This document shows, piece after piece, positions 33,445 to 42,970 of a DNA stretch of 64,000 nt. The DNA is taken from the NCBI GenBank assembly GCA_025041195.1, contig JAKCFM010000001.1, positions 1,364,001 through 1,428,000 on the forward strand. Direction: 5' to 3'. Position numbers and translations under genes: made by a program. This DNA is from Halobacteriales archaeon YIM A00013 (GTDB lineage: Archaea > Halobacteriota > Halobacteria > Halobacteriales > Haloarculaceae). Numbering within the stretch: the stretch's first letter is position 1; each line of letters begins with the position of its first letter. A model generated the notes under the pieces. It was not told where the DNA came from. It did not search any database and worked only from the letters and a program-made list of their open reading frames with translations.

Positions 33445-33792
33445 TCAGAGCCGGCGCCGTTCGGACGGCCCGTTCTTGCGCGGCGTTGACCGAACGGTTG
33501 GCAGGTCTATCTCCTCTCGAAGCCCGATGGCTACTGTTCGAATCGTCTCCAGGACCGATCCGAAATCATCTGCCGTAAACCAGTAACAGTAGCTGATTCC
33601 GGTCACTACCATCAACACGAATGAGTAATACACTAGTGCAGTGTAGATATCTGTCGTAAATAGTGCGAAATAAATACCATTGATGAGCAAAAACACGCCA
33701 AGTAGCTGGAGACCGATGTTGGTCCGTTGCATCCATTCTTTCGACTCCTCGGCAGATCGATTCCGAGCAGTCGTTCCGTCCAGCGATTCCAT
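33445..33792 (-). CDS. small membrane protein, 2-3 transmembrane segments
   Basis: A 115-residue protein with a polar N-terminus (TTARNRSAEESKEW), hydrophobic segments at about residues 26-46 and 50-73, and a basic Arg-rich C-terminus (RKNGPSERRRL). No domain recognised. It is convergent with the lipoprotein gene. Confidence 0.6.
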   Translation of the reverse strand: MESLDGTTARNRSAEESKEWMQRTNIGLQLLGVFLLINGIYFALFTTDIYTALVYYSFVLMVVTGISYCYWFTADDFGSVLETIRTVAIGLREEIDLPTVRSTPRKNGPSERRRL

Positions 33793-33837
33793 GAATTACA
33801 TTTCGAGACACACACTAAAGTATGTTCGTCAGACAGT

Positions 33838-33855
33838 CGTCACACGAGTGTGACG
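33838..33855. promoter_or_regulatory. perfect inverted repeat upstream of guaB
   Basis: CGTCACAC-GA-GTGTGACG is an 18-bp perfect dyad. It lies about 20 bases upstream of the TATA-like CCTTTTA (33875-33881), which is itself about 27 bases before the guaB ATG. The position, just outside the BRE/TATA, suits an operator for a dimeric regulator. Confidence 0.5.
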
Positions 33856-33904
33856 ATATCGCGTCCCACGCAATCCTTTTAGGAAACGATCTACGACCGT
33901 TAAC

Positions 33905-35392
33905 ATGGCAAAGGAGTCCTACGAGCAGAGATTTCTCGAGAAGTTGAACGTACCCGAGACGTTGACGTTTGACGACGTTCTGTTGCGACCCACCGAGAGC
34001 AACGTCGAGCCAGAACAGGCTGGAACAGACACCAGGGTGTCGAAATCGGTGACGCTGTCAGTTCCGGTGCTATCAGCTGCAATGGATACGGTGACATCGA
34101 CGGAGATGGCAATCGAGATGGCACGTCAAGGCGGACTTGGGGTGCTCCATCGGAACATGCCCGTTGGGGCGACGGGCGATGCCGTCGAACGGGTAAAACG
34201 AGCCGATGAGCTGATCATCCGTGATGTCGTCACGGCCAGTCCGGACCAGACAGTTCAGGACGTTGATGGAATGATGTCCAGCGAAGGCGTGAGTGGAGCG
34301 CCCGTCGTAGACGAGGACGGCGTCGTTCTGGGGATCATCTCCGGAACAGACATTCGACCGTATCTGGAAGTGGGAGACCGCGATGAAGTCAGGGAAGCGA
34401 TGACCGATGAGGTGATCACTGCTTCCGACGACGTGACCGCGAGAAAAGCGCTCGAGCTCATGTACGAACACAAAATCGAGCGTGTCCCAATCGTCGACGA
34501 GAACGGAACGCTCACCGGGCTCGTGACGATGCAAGGCATCTTACAGCGCCGAGAGTACGACAACGCCGCGCGTGATTCGACAGGTCGGCTCCGAGTTGGC
34601 GTTGCCGTCGGACCGTTCGAAGAAGACCGGGCGGTCGTTGCCGACGAGGCCGGTGCTGACGTGTTGTTTATCGACTGTGCGCACGCCCACAACCGGTCGG
34701 TGATCGACAGCGCAAAAGCAATCAAATCGACCGTCGATGCGGACGTTGTCGTCGGCAACATTGGCACTGCAGACGCTGCGCGCGAGCTCGTCGACTTTGC
34801 TGACGGTCTCAAGGTTGGTATCGGTCCTGGAAGCATCTGTACGACTCGCGTGGTCAGCGGTGCTGGGATGCCACAGATTACCGCTATCGCGAGCGTTGCA
34901 GATGTGGCAGCCGAACACGACGTTCCTGTAATCGCCGACGGCGGCATTCGCTACTCCGGCGATGCGATCAAAGCGATTGCCGCCGGCGCCGATGCCGTCA
35001 TGCTCGGCTCGTATTTTGCCGGCACCGACGAAGCACCCGGTCGCATCATTACGATGAACGGGAAGAAATACAAACAGTACCGCGGCATGGGTTCGGTCGG
35101 AGCGATGCAGTCCGGTGGTGGCGATCGGTATCTCAAAGACGCCGACGAAGACGAAGAGTACGTTCCGGAGGGCGTTGAGGCAGCGACGCCGTACAAAGGC
35201 TCACTCGAAAGCGAACTCCACCAGCTTGTTGGCGGTATGCAGTCCGGAATGGGCTACGTTGGTGCCGAATCGATCCAGACCGTCAAAGAAACGGCCGAAT
35301 TCGTTCGCGTCTCACCGGCCGGACAGACGGAGGGCCATCCACACGATGTGGTCATCACGGACGAAGCACCGAACTACAAGCCACGAGAGTAG
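33905..35392 (+). CDS. guaB: IMP dehydrogenase
   Basis: A 495-residue enzyme that oxidises IMP to XMP with NAD, the committed step of GMP synthesis. A TIM-barrel (TFDDVLLRP start) is interrupted by two CBS domains (about residues 95-205; [34 protein letters not shown]). The catalytic Cys lies in GPGSICTTR (about 310), followed by the [11 protein letters not shown] phosphate site and the [13 protein letters not shown] flap region. It has its own promoter with a perfect 18-bp dyad just upstream of the TATA-like box. Confidence 0.95.
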   Translation: MAKESYEQRFLEKLNVPETLTFDDVLLRPTESNVEPEQAGTDTRVSKSVTLSVPVLSAAMDTVTSTEMAIEMARQGGLGVLHRNMPVGATGDAVERVKRADELIIRDVVTASPDQTVQDVDGMMSSEGVSGAPVVDEDGVVLGIISGTDIRPYLEVGDRDEVREAMTDEVITASDDVTARKALELMYEHKIERVPIVDENGTLTGLVTMQGILQRREYDNAARDSTGRLRVGVAVGPFEEDRAVVADEAGADVLFIDCAHAHNRSVIDSAKAIKSTVDADVVVGNIGTADAARELVDFADGLKVGIGPGSICTTRVVSGAGMPQITAIASVADVAAEHDVPVIADGGIRYSGDAIKAIAAGADAVMLGSYFAGTDEAPGRIITMNGKKYKQYRGMGSVGAMQSGGGDRYLKDADEDEEYVPEGVEAATPYKGSLESELHQLVGGMQSGMGYVGAESIQTVKETAEFVRVSPAGQTEGHPHDVVITDEAPNYKPRE

Positions 35393-35432
35393 GCAAACAA
35401 AACTCTACAGAATTATTGACCGCAGGAGTTGA

Positions 35433-35506
35433 CGGGCTGAGAGGGATTTGAACCCTCGGCCGTCTGGTTAAGAGCCAGATGCTCTGCCTGGCTGAGCTAT
35501 CAGCCC
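35433..35506 (-). tRNA. tRNA-Lys (anticodon CTT)
   Basis: Read on the reverse strand, the acceptor stem GGGCTGA pairs with TCAGCCC, with discriminator G. The D arm is GCTC/GAGC, and the anticodon stem TCTGG/CCAGA has loop CTCTTAA (anticodon CTT). The T arm GAGGG TTCAAAT CCCTC is complete. It decodes AAG (Lys). Length 74 nt, no intron and no encoded CCA. Confidence 0.94.
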
Positions 35507-35600
35507 TGTTTGACCATTGCGAGGGTTCATTCATATACGTTTCTGTTGCGGATGATCAAGAGGAGAGTTTCAAGTAGGTTCGAGACCCAATTTGCGTACC

Positions 35601-37049
35601 ATGAGCACCGCCATCACGATGGCGTCGATGTCTACGTACGCGATTCTCGGTTGTGGAAGCGTCGGTCACGCCGTCGCTGAGGAGCTCGAACGGGAGAAAA
35701 AAGACGTACTCATTCTCGACGAAGACGAGGATCGCGTCGAGGCCCTTCGTGATCAGGATCTCGACGCTCGGGTTGCAGACATTCGCGAGCCCGACGTGGC
35801 CGAATCGATCGCCGACCGAGACGTGATACTGATCATGGCAACCGACGTTGCGACCAACAAGTCAGCGGTGACCAATCTGCGCGAACTATCCGGTGAGCGC
35901 TACATCGTCGTTCGCGCGTCAGATCCCGTCTCTGCCGATACGTTCACTGATCTGGGCGCGGACGTGGTGATCAATCCGTCGGCGGTGATCGCTGATTCGA
36001 CGCTTCGCGCGCTCGAATCCGGTGAACTCGATTTCAAAACAAATGAGCTAGTGGATACGATCGACGCGACGAACACGGGACTGGCGATAATGACCCATCA
36101 TCGACCAAGCCCAGATGCGATCGCCAGCGCAGTTGCCCTCCAGGCCATCGCTGCAGAGCAAGACGTGGACGCCGACGTGATCTACGATGGAGAGATGTCG
36201 CTCCAGGAAAACCGGGCATTCGTCAATCTGCTCGGCATCGATCTCGTCCCGAAAAGTGAGGTGGCAATCGGTGATTACGACACGGTTGCGCTCATCAATC
36301 ACGCACACGCGACCGAACCGGCCATAGATGGCGTCGTCGACATTTACATCGACCACGACGAACCCCAAGTTGATGTTGAGGTCTCCTTCTCCGATATCCG
36401 CCCGAACGTTTCATCCTCCTCGACGATACTCACGAAATACATCCAGACGCTCGATCTCACGCTTGAGGAGACGGTTGCGACAGCGCTTCTCTATGGCATT
36501 CGTGCGGAGACGATGGACTTCAAACGCGATACGACGCCCGCTGATCTCACCGCGGCTGCGTATCTCTATCCGTTCGCCGATCACGACACGCTCGAACAGG
36601 TTGAAGCGCCGAGTATGAGCCCGGAAACGCTCGACGTGCTCGCAGAGGCGATTCACAATCGAGAGGTTAAAGGGAGTCACCTCGTTTCCAACGCCGGATT
36701 CGTCCGCGATAAAAACGCCCTCGGACAGGCAGCTCAGCGATTGCTCAACCTCGAAGGCATCACTACCAGCGCCGTCTTTGCGATCACAGACGATGCGATC
36801 TATCTCGCAGCTCGGTCGAAGGATATTCGAATGAACATTGGGTCGGTGCTCGAAGACGCATTCGGGGACATTGGCGAGGCGGCCGGCCACTCAACCGACG
36901 CCAGCGCAACCATCCCGCTCGGAATCTTTACAGGGATTGAAACCAGCGAAGAAAATCGAGACACGCTGTTGGCGCTCGTCGAAAAAGCCGTCCGGACGAA
37001 ACTGTTCTCGGAGCTCGGTGTCGAAACTGGCGACAGCAACGGATCGTGA
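35601..37049 (+). CDS. TrkA-N/DHH-family protein with degenerate active site
   Basis: A 482-residue paralogue of the protein at 9491-10960: TrkA-N/RCK fold (GCGSVGHAVAEEL, residues 17-29), DHH domain (about 160-330) and DHHA1-like end (AGHSTDASATIPLG). The metal motifs are altered at every place where the paralogue is canonical: motif I has Ser170 for Asp (HHRPSPD), motif II Asn233 for Asp (LINHA), and the DHH triad reads D251-H252-D253. It is probably a binding or regulatory protein and not a phosphoesterase. ATG 35628 (MSTYAIL) is an alternative start. Confidence 0.8.
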   Translation: MSTAITMASMSTYAILGCGSVGHAVAEELEREKKDVLILDEDEDRVEALRDQDLDARVADIREPDVAESIADRDVILIMATDVATNKSAVTNLRELSGERYIVVRASDPVSADTFTDLGADVVINPSAVIADSTLRALESGELDFKTNELVDTIDATNTGLAIMTHHRPSPDAIASAVALQAIAAEQDVDADVIYDGEMSLQENRAFVNLLGIDLVPKSEVAIGDYDTVALINHAHATEPAIDGVVDIYIDHDEPQVDVEVSFSDIRPNVSSSSTILTKYIQTLDLTLEETVATALLYGIRAETMDFKRDTTPADLTAAAYLYPFADHDTLEQVEAPSMSPETLDVLAEAIHNREVKGSHLVSNAGFVRDKNALGQAAQRLLNLEGITTSAVFAITDDAIYLAARSKDIRMNIGSVLEDAFGDIGEAAGHSTDASATIPLGIFTGIETSEENRDTLLALVEKAVRTKLFSELGVETGDSNGS

Positions 37050-37088
37050 GGGCACTCGCACCGACGTAGCCGACTCACGGGCAATGAT

Positions 37089-37388
37089 TCACTCCGCGAT
37101 TTCTTGCTTTCGTTCAGCGGTGTGTTTGAGCCTGTCGATCGTTTCGTTGACGATCACGACGTCGCCAACCGACCGAACCCATCGATACGGAACGATCACC
37201 CCCTGGCCCTCGTTGATGTGGTCATCGAACAGCTCCAGGTTCACTTCGCCAAGTGCCAGGCCAGTAACCATCTCGGCGTCGAGATCGAGCTTTAGATCGT
37301 CGACTCTGCCGACAAACGTTCCACCTGCAGAATACACATCGTGGTCGATCAACGCGGTGATCTCGCGAGGATCTGCATCGTGCTCCAT
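37089..37388 (-). CDS. PRC-barrel domain protein
   Basis: A 99-residue protein with a PRC-barrel fold (EITALIDHDVYSAGGTFVGRVDDLKLDLDAEMVTGL region, residues 9-43), closing with VIVPYRWVRSVGDVVIV. Stand-alone PRC-barrels in archaea are linked to RNA metabolism and to the Cdv division system. This one has no informative neighbour. The 3' end faces the DHH paralogue. Confidence 0.82.
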   Translation of the reverse strand: MEHDADPREITALIDHDVYSAGGTFVGRVDDLKLDLDAEMVTGLALGEVNLELFDDHINEGQGVIVPYRWVRSVGDVVIVNETIDRLKHTAERKQEIAE

Positions 37389-37635
37389 ATCGTGGCGTCG
37401 ATGGCAAACGCCTTAATCGTTTGTGGGTGGCTGATTATTCGCCAACTGCCAAATAAACCAACGGATACACCATAATCGAGATAGTAATTGGAAGTATAAG
37501 TTATAATAATCGAAGATTCGTGACAGTGATGGAATTTTTGATCGGAAACGATCCGGTGGCTCTATATATTTCTTTGGTCTGATGATATAAATTACGGTGA
37601 AAATTTGCACAGAGAGCCCGACGACGGCCCAATGA
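37389..37635. other. AT-rich intergenic DNA
   Basis: No gene is convincing here. A reverse-strand open frame of 65 codons (37413-37610) has atypical composition and no hydrophobic or domain pattern. Several TATA-like stretches occur because the DNA is AT-rich. Confidence 0.45.
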
Positions 37636-37800
37636 TTTTTATAGCATTATTGGTTGTCGAGTGAGTTGCTCAAGGAGTAAAGTGAAATACGTGGGCATCC
37701 AGGATCCACCTGCCGGATGCCTCTGACACCCCGGCAGCTATCCTACCTGTGACGGTTCTGCCCGACCCGTTGCAGGTTTCGACCAAACTGCCCCCAGAGT
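37636..37800 (+). ncRNA. candidate structured non-coding RNA
   Basis: A TATA-like TTTTTATAG (37636-37644) precedes a GC-rich stretch with no plausible ORF. It contains two strong hairpins. The first is GGGCATCC (37693-37700) with GGATGCCT (37715-37722), 8 bp. The second is ACCTGTGACGG (37745-37755) with CCGTTGCAGGT (37767-37777), 11 bp including two G-U pairs. A short GTTT/AAAC stem follows. It does not show signal-recognition or RNase P RNA motifs. It could instead be the 3' region of the reverse-strand zinc-ribbon gene. Confidence 0.35.
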
Positions 37801-37815
37801 CGTCTCTATGGCGGT

Positions 37816-38052
37816 TTATTCGTGTGCAGCATCCCACAGTTCGGCCTTGTGAACGTTGCCACAGTCGGTGCATTTGATGCGCCCCATTGCATCGACGGCC
37901 GTCGCAAACGACTCACAGTTTCCGCAGTAAAATCCCCACCGATCAGTCTGATCGGGTCCGTAAACGACGTAGAATGGAGCTTTTGAGCCCCGTTCGCCAG
38001 TGGACCGATCGACGAACAGTGTGGTGCCATCCGGATGGCGCGCTTTGTGCAT
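37816..38052 (-). CDS. small zinc-ribbon protein (haloarchaeal DUF5816-like)
   Basis: A 78-residue protein. Two CxxC knuckles (YCGNCESF and IKCTDCGN), about 20 residues apart in the second half, form a zinc ribbon. The N-terminal half (VDRSTGERGSKAPFYVVYG) is a short beta unit. The arrangement is common in haloarchaea, but the function is not known. Such proteins may bind nucleic acid or act as small regulators. Confidence 0.78.
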   Translation of the reverse strand: MHKARHPDGTTLFVDRSTGERGSKAPFYVVYGPDQTDRWGFYCGNCESFATAVDAMGRIKCTDCGNVHKAELWDAAHE

Positions 38053-38515
38053 ACTCGCTGTTCAGGTGCGAAGCTACTAATACTGTCTGACAGCTCTCAC
38101 TGGGAGCCTGCATATTCGCCACCGCAGAAGATCGACGAAACGACGACACCAGCCAGTTGATCCTGTCCGATGATCGATCGGGCCTGCAGACAGTGGCTGA
38201 CTGCCAGCACCTGACGGGTGAGTCGCTAAGGACCCTCCCTTTGATGCACACACTGTCGGTGGTGATCACCGACGCGTCGCCACGACGGGTACGTGGTGGT
38301 CAATCGGGTGTCAGCGTGGACCACTGCAATCGGGTTCATCGGCTGGTCAGCGGGGTCCCGGTCCACGCCCCTTGCCTCCACCGACGAATGCGTGCCACCG
38401 AATGGACGAATCATCGTTTTCGCAACTGTCCACCGACAGCGTCTGGCAATTCTTGTGAGTGGATTGGCGGAACCCAAAGTCACTTTTAGCCCAGTACCTT
38501 AACTACTGTAACTCT
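38053..38515. other. intergenic region upstream of PAN without recognised gene
   Basis: These 463 bp contain only short open frames on both strands with no protein-like pattern. The last 35 bases hold the PAN promoter: TTTTAG at 38484-38489, about 29 bases before ATG 38516. The remainder is GC-rich with several short complementary segments (for example GGTGGTGATCACC-type near 38259), but no clear RNA. Confidence 0.5.
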
Positions 38516-39739
38516 ATGTCCCGTAGTCCTTCGTTGCCGGATCGGCCCCAGCTCGAACTCGATCCGGAAATGCCGCCGGCTGAACGACTTGATGCACTAC
38601 AGCGACACTACTGCAGAATTCTTGAAGTCAACGAACAGCTCGACGACCAGCTCCAGTCTGCGCGCTCCCAACAGGGCGCACTCCGCGACGATGTCGATTC
38701 GCTCCAGCGGGAGAATGAAACCCTCAAAGCGTCTGCCCAGTACATTGCGACGGTTGAGGAGGTGCTCGAAGAGCAGGTCGTGATCAAACAGCACGGGAAC
38801 AACCAGGAAGTCCTCACGGACATCTCCCCACGGCTTCAGGAGTCGGTCGAGGCCGGGGACCGGGTTGCGATCAGTGATTCATTCACGGTCCAAAACATTC
38901 TCAACGCCGAAACCGACTCGCGCGCGCAGGCGATGCAGGTGACAAAGCGGCCGACCGTCACGTACGACGATATCGGTGGGCTGGACGATGAGATCCGCGA
39001 AGTGCGCGAGACGATCGAAGAACCGCTTGTCGCCCCAGAGCAGTTCGAGACGGTCGGCATCGAGCCACCATCCGGTGTGTTGCTCCATGGACCACCGGGC
39101 ACCGGTAAGACGATGCTTGCCAAGGCCGTCGCCAATCAGACGGATGCGACGTTCATCAAGATGGCAGGCTCAGAGCTGGTCCAAAAATTCATTGGTGAAG
39201 GCGCACGGCTCGTCCGTGATCTCTTCGAGCTTGCCGCCGAACGCGAGCCGGCCGTGCTGTTCATCGACGAGATCGACGCCATTGCGGCCAAGCGGACGGA
39301 TTCGAAAACGTCCGGCGACGCTGAGGTCCAGCGGACGATGATGCAACTGCTCGCCGAGATGGACGGCTTCGATGAGCGTGGCCAAATTTCGATTATCGCC
39401 GCCACCAACCGGTTCGACATGCTCGATCGGGCGATCCTGCGGCCAGGACGGTTCGACCGGCTGATCGAGGTGCCAGAGCCGGATCAGACGGGACGCGAGC
39501 GGATCATCGAGATCCACGCAGAGTCGATGGAGCTGGCCGACGATGTGGCCATTGACTCCCTTGCGGAGATGACTGCGGGCTTCAGTGGGGCGGAGCTGTC
39601 GAGTCTGGTGACCGAGGCCGGCATGTTCGCTGTGCGTGATGAGCGGACGGCCGTTGAGATGGCAGACTTCGATGCAGCCTACGAGAAGTTGACGGATGAG
39701 GACGACGACGCGACGGTTACAACCGCGACGTTCTACTGA
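38516..39739 (+). CDS. pan: proteasome-activating nucleotidase (AAA ATPase)
   Basis: A 407-residue regulatory ATPase that unfolds substrates for the 20S proteasome. An N-terminal coiled coil (about 20-80) is followed by an OB-fold (ISPRLQESVEAGDRVAI) and an AAA module: Walker A GPPGTGKT (about 186-193), Walker B LFIDEIDAIA, arginine-finger region RPGRFDRLIEVP. The terminus TTATFY carries the hydrophobic-Tyr-X (HbYX-like) gate-opening tail variant. ATG 38516 fits the TATA-like box. Its 3' end overlaps the convergent malic enzyme gene by 7 bp. Confidence 0.93.
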   Translation: MSRSPSLPDRPQLELDPEMPPAERLDALQRHYCRILEVNEQLDDQLQSARSQQGALRDDVDSLQRENETLKASAQYIATVEEVLEEQVVIKQHGNNQEVLTDISPRLQESVEAGDRVAISDSFTVQNILNAETDSRAQAMQVTKRPTVTYDDIGGLDDEIREVRETIEEPLVAPEQFETVGIEPPSGVLLHGPPGTGKTMLAKAVANQTDATFIKMAGSELVQKFIGEGARLVRDLFELAAEREPAVLFIDEIDAIAAKRTDSKTSGDAEVQRTMMQLLAEMDGFDERGQISIIAATNRFDMLDRAILRPGRFDRLIEVPEPDQTGRERIIEIHAESMELADDVAIDSLAEMTAGFSGAELSSLVTEAGMFAVRDERTAVEMADFDAAYEKLTDEDDDATVTTATFY

Positions 39740-41997
39740 TCGCCGTCTGTTGTCAGCGCATCAACAGCTGCGATGCCGGCGAGGTTAACGATATCGGCCA
39801 CTTCATCGCCTCGCTGGAGGATATGTACGGGCTGGTCCATACCGACGAGCATTGGGCCAATTGCTTCCGCACCACCGAGCCGCTGCAGTAGTTTATATCC
39901 AATATTTCCAGCCTCGAGATTCGGGAACACGAGCACGTTCGCCGGTTCGTCCAGCTCGCTGAACTCGTAGGTACCCGTCAGCATTTCCTCAACAACGGCC
40001 GTATCGGCTTGCATCTCGCCGTCGACGGGGAAATCGACCGACGGATCGTTCTGAAGGCGTTCGGCTGCCGTTCGGGGTTTTTCGGTGCCGGTTGTGCGAA
40101 CACTGCCGAAATCGGAGTATGACAAAAACGCCACCCGTGGCGAGACGTTGAATCGTCGGGCAAGTTCCGCAGTGTGCTGGGCGATTTCTGCGAGAACGTC
40201 TTCGTCAGGGTCCTGATTGACCGTTGCATCAGCACAGAACACCACCCTGTTTTTGAACGTCAGCAGATAGACGCCAGCGGCATAGTCGGCGTCTTCTGCG
40301 GTGCCAATCACCTGGAGCGGTGGCAAGAGCGCCGAAGGATAATGGTGCGTAAGCCCAGTCAGCAGGGCGTCTGCGTCACCGAGCTCAACCATCACGCTGC
40401 CGAGATAGTTGCCGTCCTGGATCAGCTCACCGGCTTCGCGCCGGGTGATTCCTTTGCGCTTTCGGCGTTCATAGAGCCGATCAGCATACGCCTCAAGGGA
40501 ATCGACCGCCGGATCGACGATTTCCGGGCTCATTTCGAGACCGAGCGAGTCGGCCGTGGCGTGAATCTCCTCGCGCCCACCAATGAGAACTGGCTTGGCG
40601 ATATCCTGATCGATCAGCTGATGGGCCGCCCTGATCACCTTCTCGTTCGTTCCTTCTGCGAGGACAACACGCTGGTCGGTTGATTTCGCTTTGTTGAGCA
40701 CTACGCGCATCATTTCGCGCGATTTCCCCAGGCGGGCTTCGAGCGCCTCACGATACGCGTCGAGCGACACTGAGTCGCGTGCCACACCGCTTTCGATCGC
40801 CGCAGTGGCGACCGCCGCCGAGACATCGAACAGCACGCGCGAATCCAGCGGCTTCGGAATTATGTACTCCGGGCCAAACTGAAGCGGGTCGTCACCGTAG
40901 GCCTTCACGACCGCGTCTGGAACATCCTTGCGGGCGAGATCGGCCAGCGCGTTGGCCGCAGCCACTTTCATCGCTTCATTGATCTCGGTCGCCCGCACGT
41001 CAAGGGCACCCCGGAAGATGAACGGAAAGCCGAGCACGTTGTTCACCTGATTCGGATAATCAGAGCGACCAGTCGCCATAATGACATCGTCATCGCGGGC
41101 GCTTTTCGCGCTCTCATAATCGATCTCAGGGTCGGGATTTGCCATCGCGAAGATGATCGGATCGGACGCCATCGACGCGACCATTGATTTGCTGACAATG
41201 CCACCGACAGAAAGGCCAACGAACACGTCAGCACCCTCCATTGCCGTCGACAGATCGCCGGCTGGAATGTCACGCGCGAACTCTGTTTTGAACTCGTTGA
41301 GATCGTCACGTTCGACCCTGTCAGCCGTGATGATTCCCGTCGAATCACACATCGTGATGTTTGCTTTACTGACGCCCAGGGAGACGTAAAATCGTGCCGT
41401 TGCGACGGCACTCGCACCCGCTCCAGAGAAGACAACTTCGAGCTCGGAGAGGTCTTTGCCGGCCAGATCCGCGGCGTTCAACAGCGCGGCCCCGGAGATG
41501 ATGGCGGTTCCGTGCTGGTCGTCATGAAACACCGGGATATCCATCCGCTCACGGAGTCGTTGCTCGATCTCGAAACACTCGGGGGCTTTGATGTCCTCAA
41601 GGTTGATCCCGCCGAACGTCGGCTCCATTGCCGCGACGGCAGTAACGAACGCATCAACGTCCGCTTCTTCCAGTTCGATGTCGAACACGTCGATGTCGGC
41701 AAAGCGCTTGAAGAGGACGCCCTTGCCCTCCATCACGGGTTTCGACGCCTGTGCACCAATATCGCCCAGTCCGAGCACCGCTGAGCCATCAGAAACGACG
41801 CCAACCAGGTTTCCTTTGGCAGTGTAGCGGTAGGCGTCGTCGGAATTGTCTGCGATTTCCAGACACGGCGTGGCGACGCCGGGCGAGTACGCCAGACTCA
41901 GATCATGCTGCGTGCTGGTCGGTTTCGTCGTGGCCATCGCAATCTTTCCGGGGGGGTCTTCGCGGTGATACGCCAGAGAATCCTCATCTAGTCCCAT
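39733..41997 (-). CDS. maeB: malic enzyme with C-terminal phosphotransacetylase-like domain
   Basis: A 754-residue fused protein of the MaeB type. Residues 1-430 are NAD(P)-malic enzyme ([44 protein letters not shown] and [11 protein letters not shown] motifs), which converts malate to pyruvate and CO2. Residues about 430-754 resemble phosphate acetyltransferase ([15 protein letters not shown]) and usually act as an acetyl-CoA-responsive regulatory domain. ATG 41997 is used because earlier codons give a non-homologous leader; a TATA-like AATTATTTAGG lies about 26-30 bases upstream of it. Confidence 0.92.
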   Translation of the reverse strand: MGLDEDSLAYHREDPPGKIAMATTKPTSTQHDLSLAYSPGVATPCLEIADNSDDAYRYTAKGNLVGVVSDGSAVLGLGDIGAQASKPVMEGKGVLFKRFADIDVFDIELEEADVDAFVTAVAAMEPTFGGINLEDIKAPECFEIEQRLRERMDIPVFHDDQHGTAIISGAALLNAADLAGKDLSELEVVFSGAGASAVATARFYVSLGVSKANITMCDSTGIITADRVERDDLNEFKTEFARDIPAGDLSTAMEGADVFVGLSVGGIVSKSMVASMASDPIIFAMANPDPEIDYESAKSARDDDVIMATGRSDYPNQVNNVLGFPFIFRGALDVRATEINEAMKVAAANALADLARKDVPDAVVKAYGDDPLQFGPEYIIPKPLDSRVLFDVSAAVATAAIESGVARDSVSLDAYREALEARLGKSREMMRVVLNKAKSTDQRVVLAEGTNEKVIRAAHQLIDQDIAKPVLIGGREEIHATADSLGLEMSPEIVDPAVDSLEAYADRLYERRKRKGITRREAGELIQDGNYLGSVMVELGDADALLTGLTHHYPSALLPPLQVIGTAEDADYAAGVYLLTFKNRVVFCADATVNQDPDEDVLAEIAQHTAELARRFNVSPRVAFLSYSDFGSVRTTGTEKPRTAAERLQNDPSVDFPVDGEMQADTAVVEEMLTGTYEFSELDEPANVLVFPNLEAGNIGYKLLQRLGGAEAIGPMLVGMDQPVHILQRGDEVADIVNLAGIAAVDALTTDGDQ

Positions 41998-42114
41998 GTA
42001 CGCCCTGTGCGGAGGAAGCCTAAATAATTTCCTCGATTTTGCACAATCGTCGAGGGGGAGGTTCGTCGCATGCGAGATGGCTGGATTCAAATGATCGCAC
42101 GTCAGAGGTCACGT

Positions 42115-42969
42115 ATGAGCAAACGATTCCGTCGCTACCTCGTTTTTACGGCGGGACTGACCTACGTACTGATGTTGCTGGGCATCTTCACGGCTTCATT
42201 CGGTGCGGGACTGACCTGCGGTCAGCGGTGGCCGTTCTGTGACGGCTGGATGGGGCTGTTTCCGGCGACCATTCCGAGCTTCGTCGAGTGGTTCCACCGT
42301 CTCGTCGCGATGATCACCGGCTTTGTCATTCTCGGTGGGGCATACGCTGGGTGGCGGTATCAGGACGACCGACGCGTTGCCTACGCGATCACGCTCGCGG
42401 TCGTGTTGTTGCCCGTTCAGATTGGTCTGGGCGCGGTCACTGTGACGCTGAACGGGCTGTTGCCGTGGGGATACGCGCCGATCGTGCAGCTGTTGCATTA
42501 CGTGGTTGCCCTCCTGATTCTCGGGCTGTTGACGGTCGCGACTGCGCGGACGCTTGCAACGAGCGCGCCCGATCGAGTGGGTCGCTGGATACGAGTTGGT
42601 CTCACCGCCGTCTTGCCAGCGATTGGCGTTCAGTATCTGTTCAGCTACAACACCGTGTTTGCCTTCACCCCGACGGTACAGATCGTCTACTACGCGTTGT
42701 TGCTCGGGATGTTCGCAGTGCTTGTTGCGGTCATCGTCTGGGGCGGCGTTGCTCCTGGGATGGGTCGAATTCGCTGGCTGGCCGCGGGTGGAACGCTCAT
42801 TCTCGGCACACAGATGCTCGTTGCCAGACGGCTCTGGGGTGCCGTTCCAGCCGGCGTTGCGGACGGGCTAACCGCGCTGCTGGTTGTCGTGGTGGCAGTC
42901 GCCGTCTGGTTGGTCCATCGTGGTGGATCAGTTGCGCCACCGAATGGCGAGCAGTCCACCACGCGATAG
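42115..42969 (+). CDS. ctaA: heme A synthase (CtaA/COX15 family)
   Basis: A 284-residue membrane protein with about eight helices arranged as two four-helix halves. It has the conserved histidines of CtaA in EWFHRLVAMITGF and VQLLHYVVALLIL, and the GAGLTCGQRWPFCDGW loop with a cysteine pair between helices 1 and 2. It converts heme O to heme A for terminal oxidases. ATG 42115 (MSKRF) begins just before the first helix. It is divergent from maeB and nearly abuts the convergent rfcL. Confidence 0.88.
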   Translation: MSKRFRRYLVFTAGLTYVLMLLGIFTASFGAGLTCGQRWPFCDGWMGLFPATIPSFVEWFHRLVAMITGFVILGGAYAGWRYQDDRRVAYAITLAVVLLPVQIGLGAVTVTLNGLLPWGYAPIVQLLHYVVALLILGLLTVATARTLATSAPDRVGRWIRVGLTAVLPAIGVQYLFSYNTVFAFTPTVQIVYYALLLGMFAVLVAVIVWGGVAPGMGRIRWLAAGGTLILGTQMLVARRLWGAVPAGVADGLTALLVVVVAVAVWLVHRGGSVAPPNGEQSTTR

Positions 42970-42970
42970 G

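Noticed and set aside
37413-37610. Reverse 65-codon frame in AT-rich DNA
   Set aside because: Atypical composition, no domain or membrane pattern, and no promoter at a proper distance.
37636-37800. Signal-recognition-particle RNA or RNase P RNA
   Set aside because: The conserved core motifs of either RNA were looked for and not found; left as an unspecified RNA candidate.
38157-38489. Forward 110-codon frame upstream of PAN
   Set aside because: Rich in His, Arg and Cys with no recognisable fold, and it runs through the PAN promoter.
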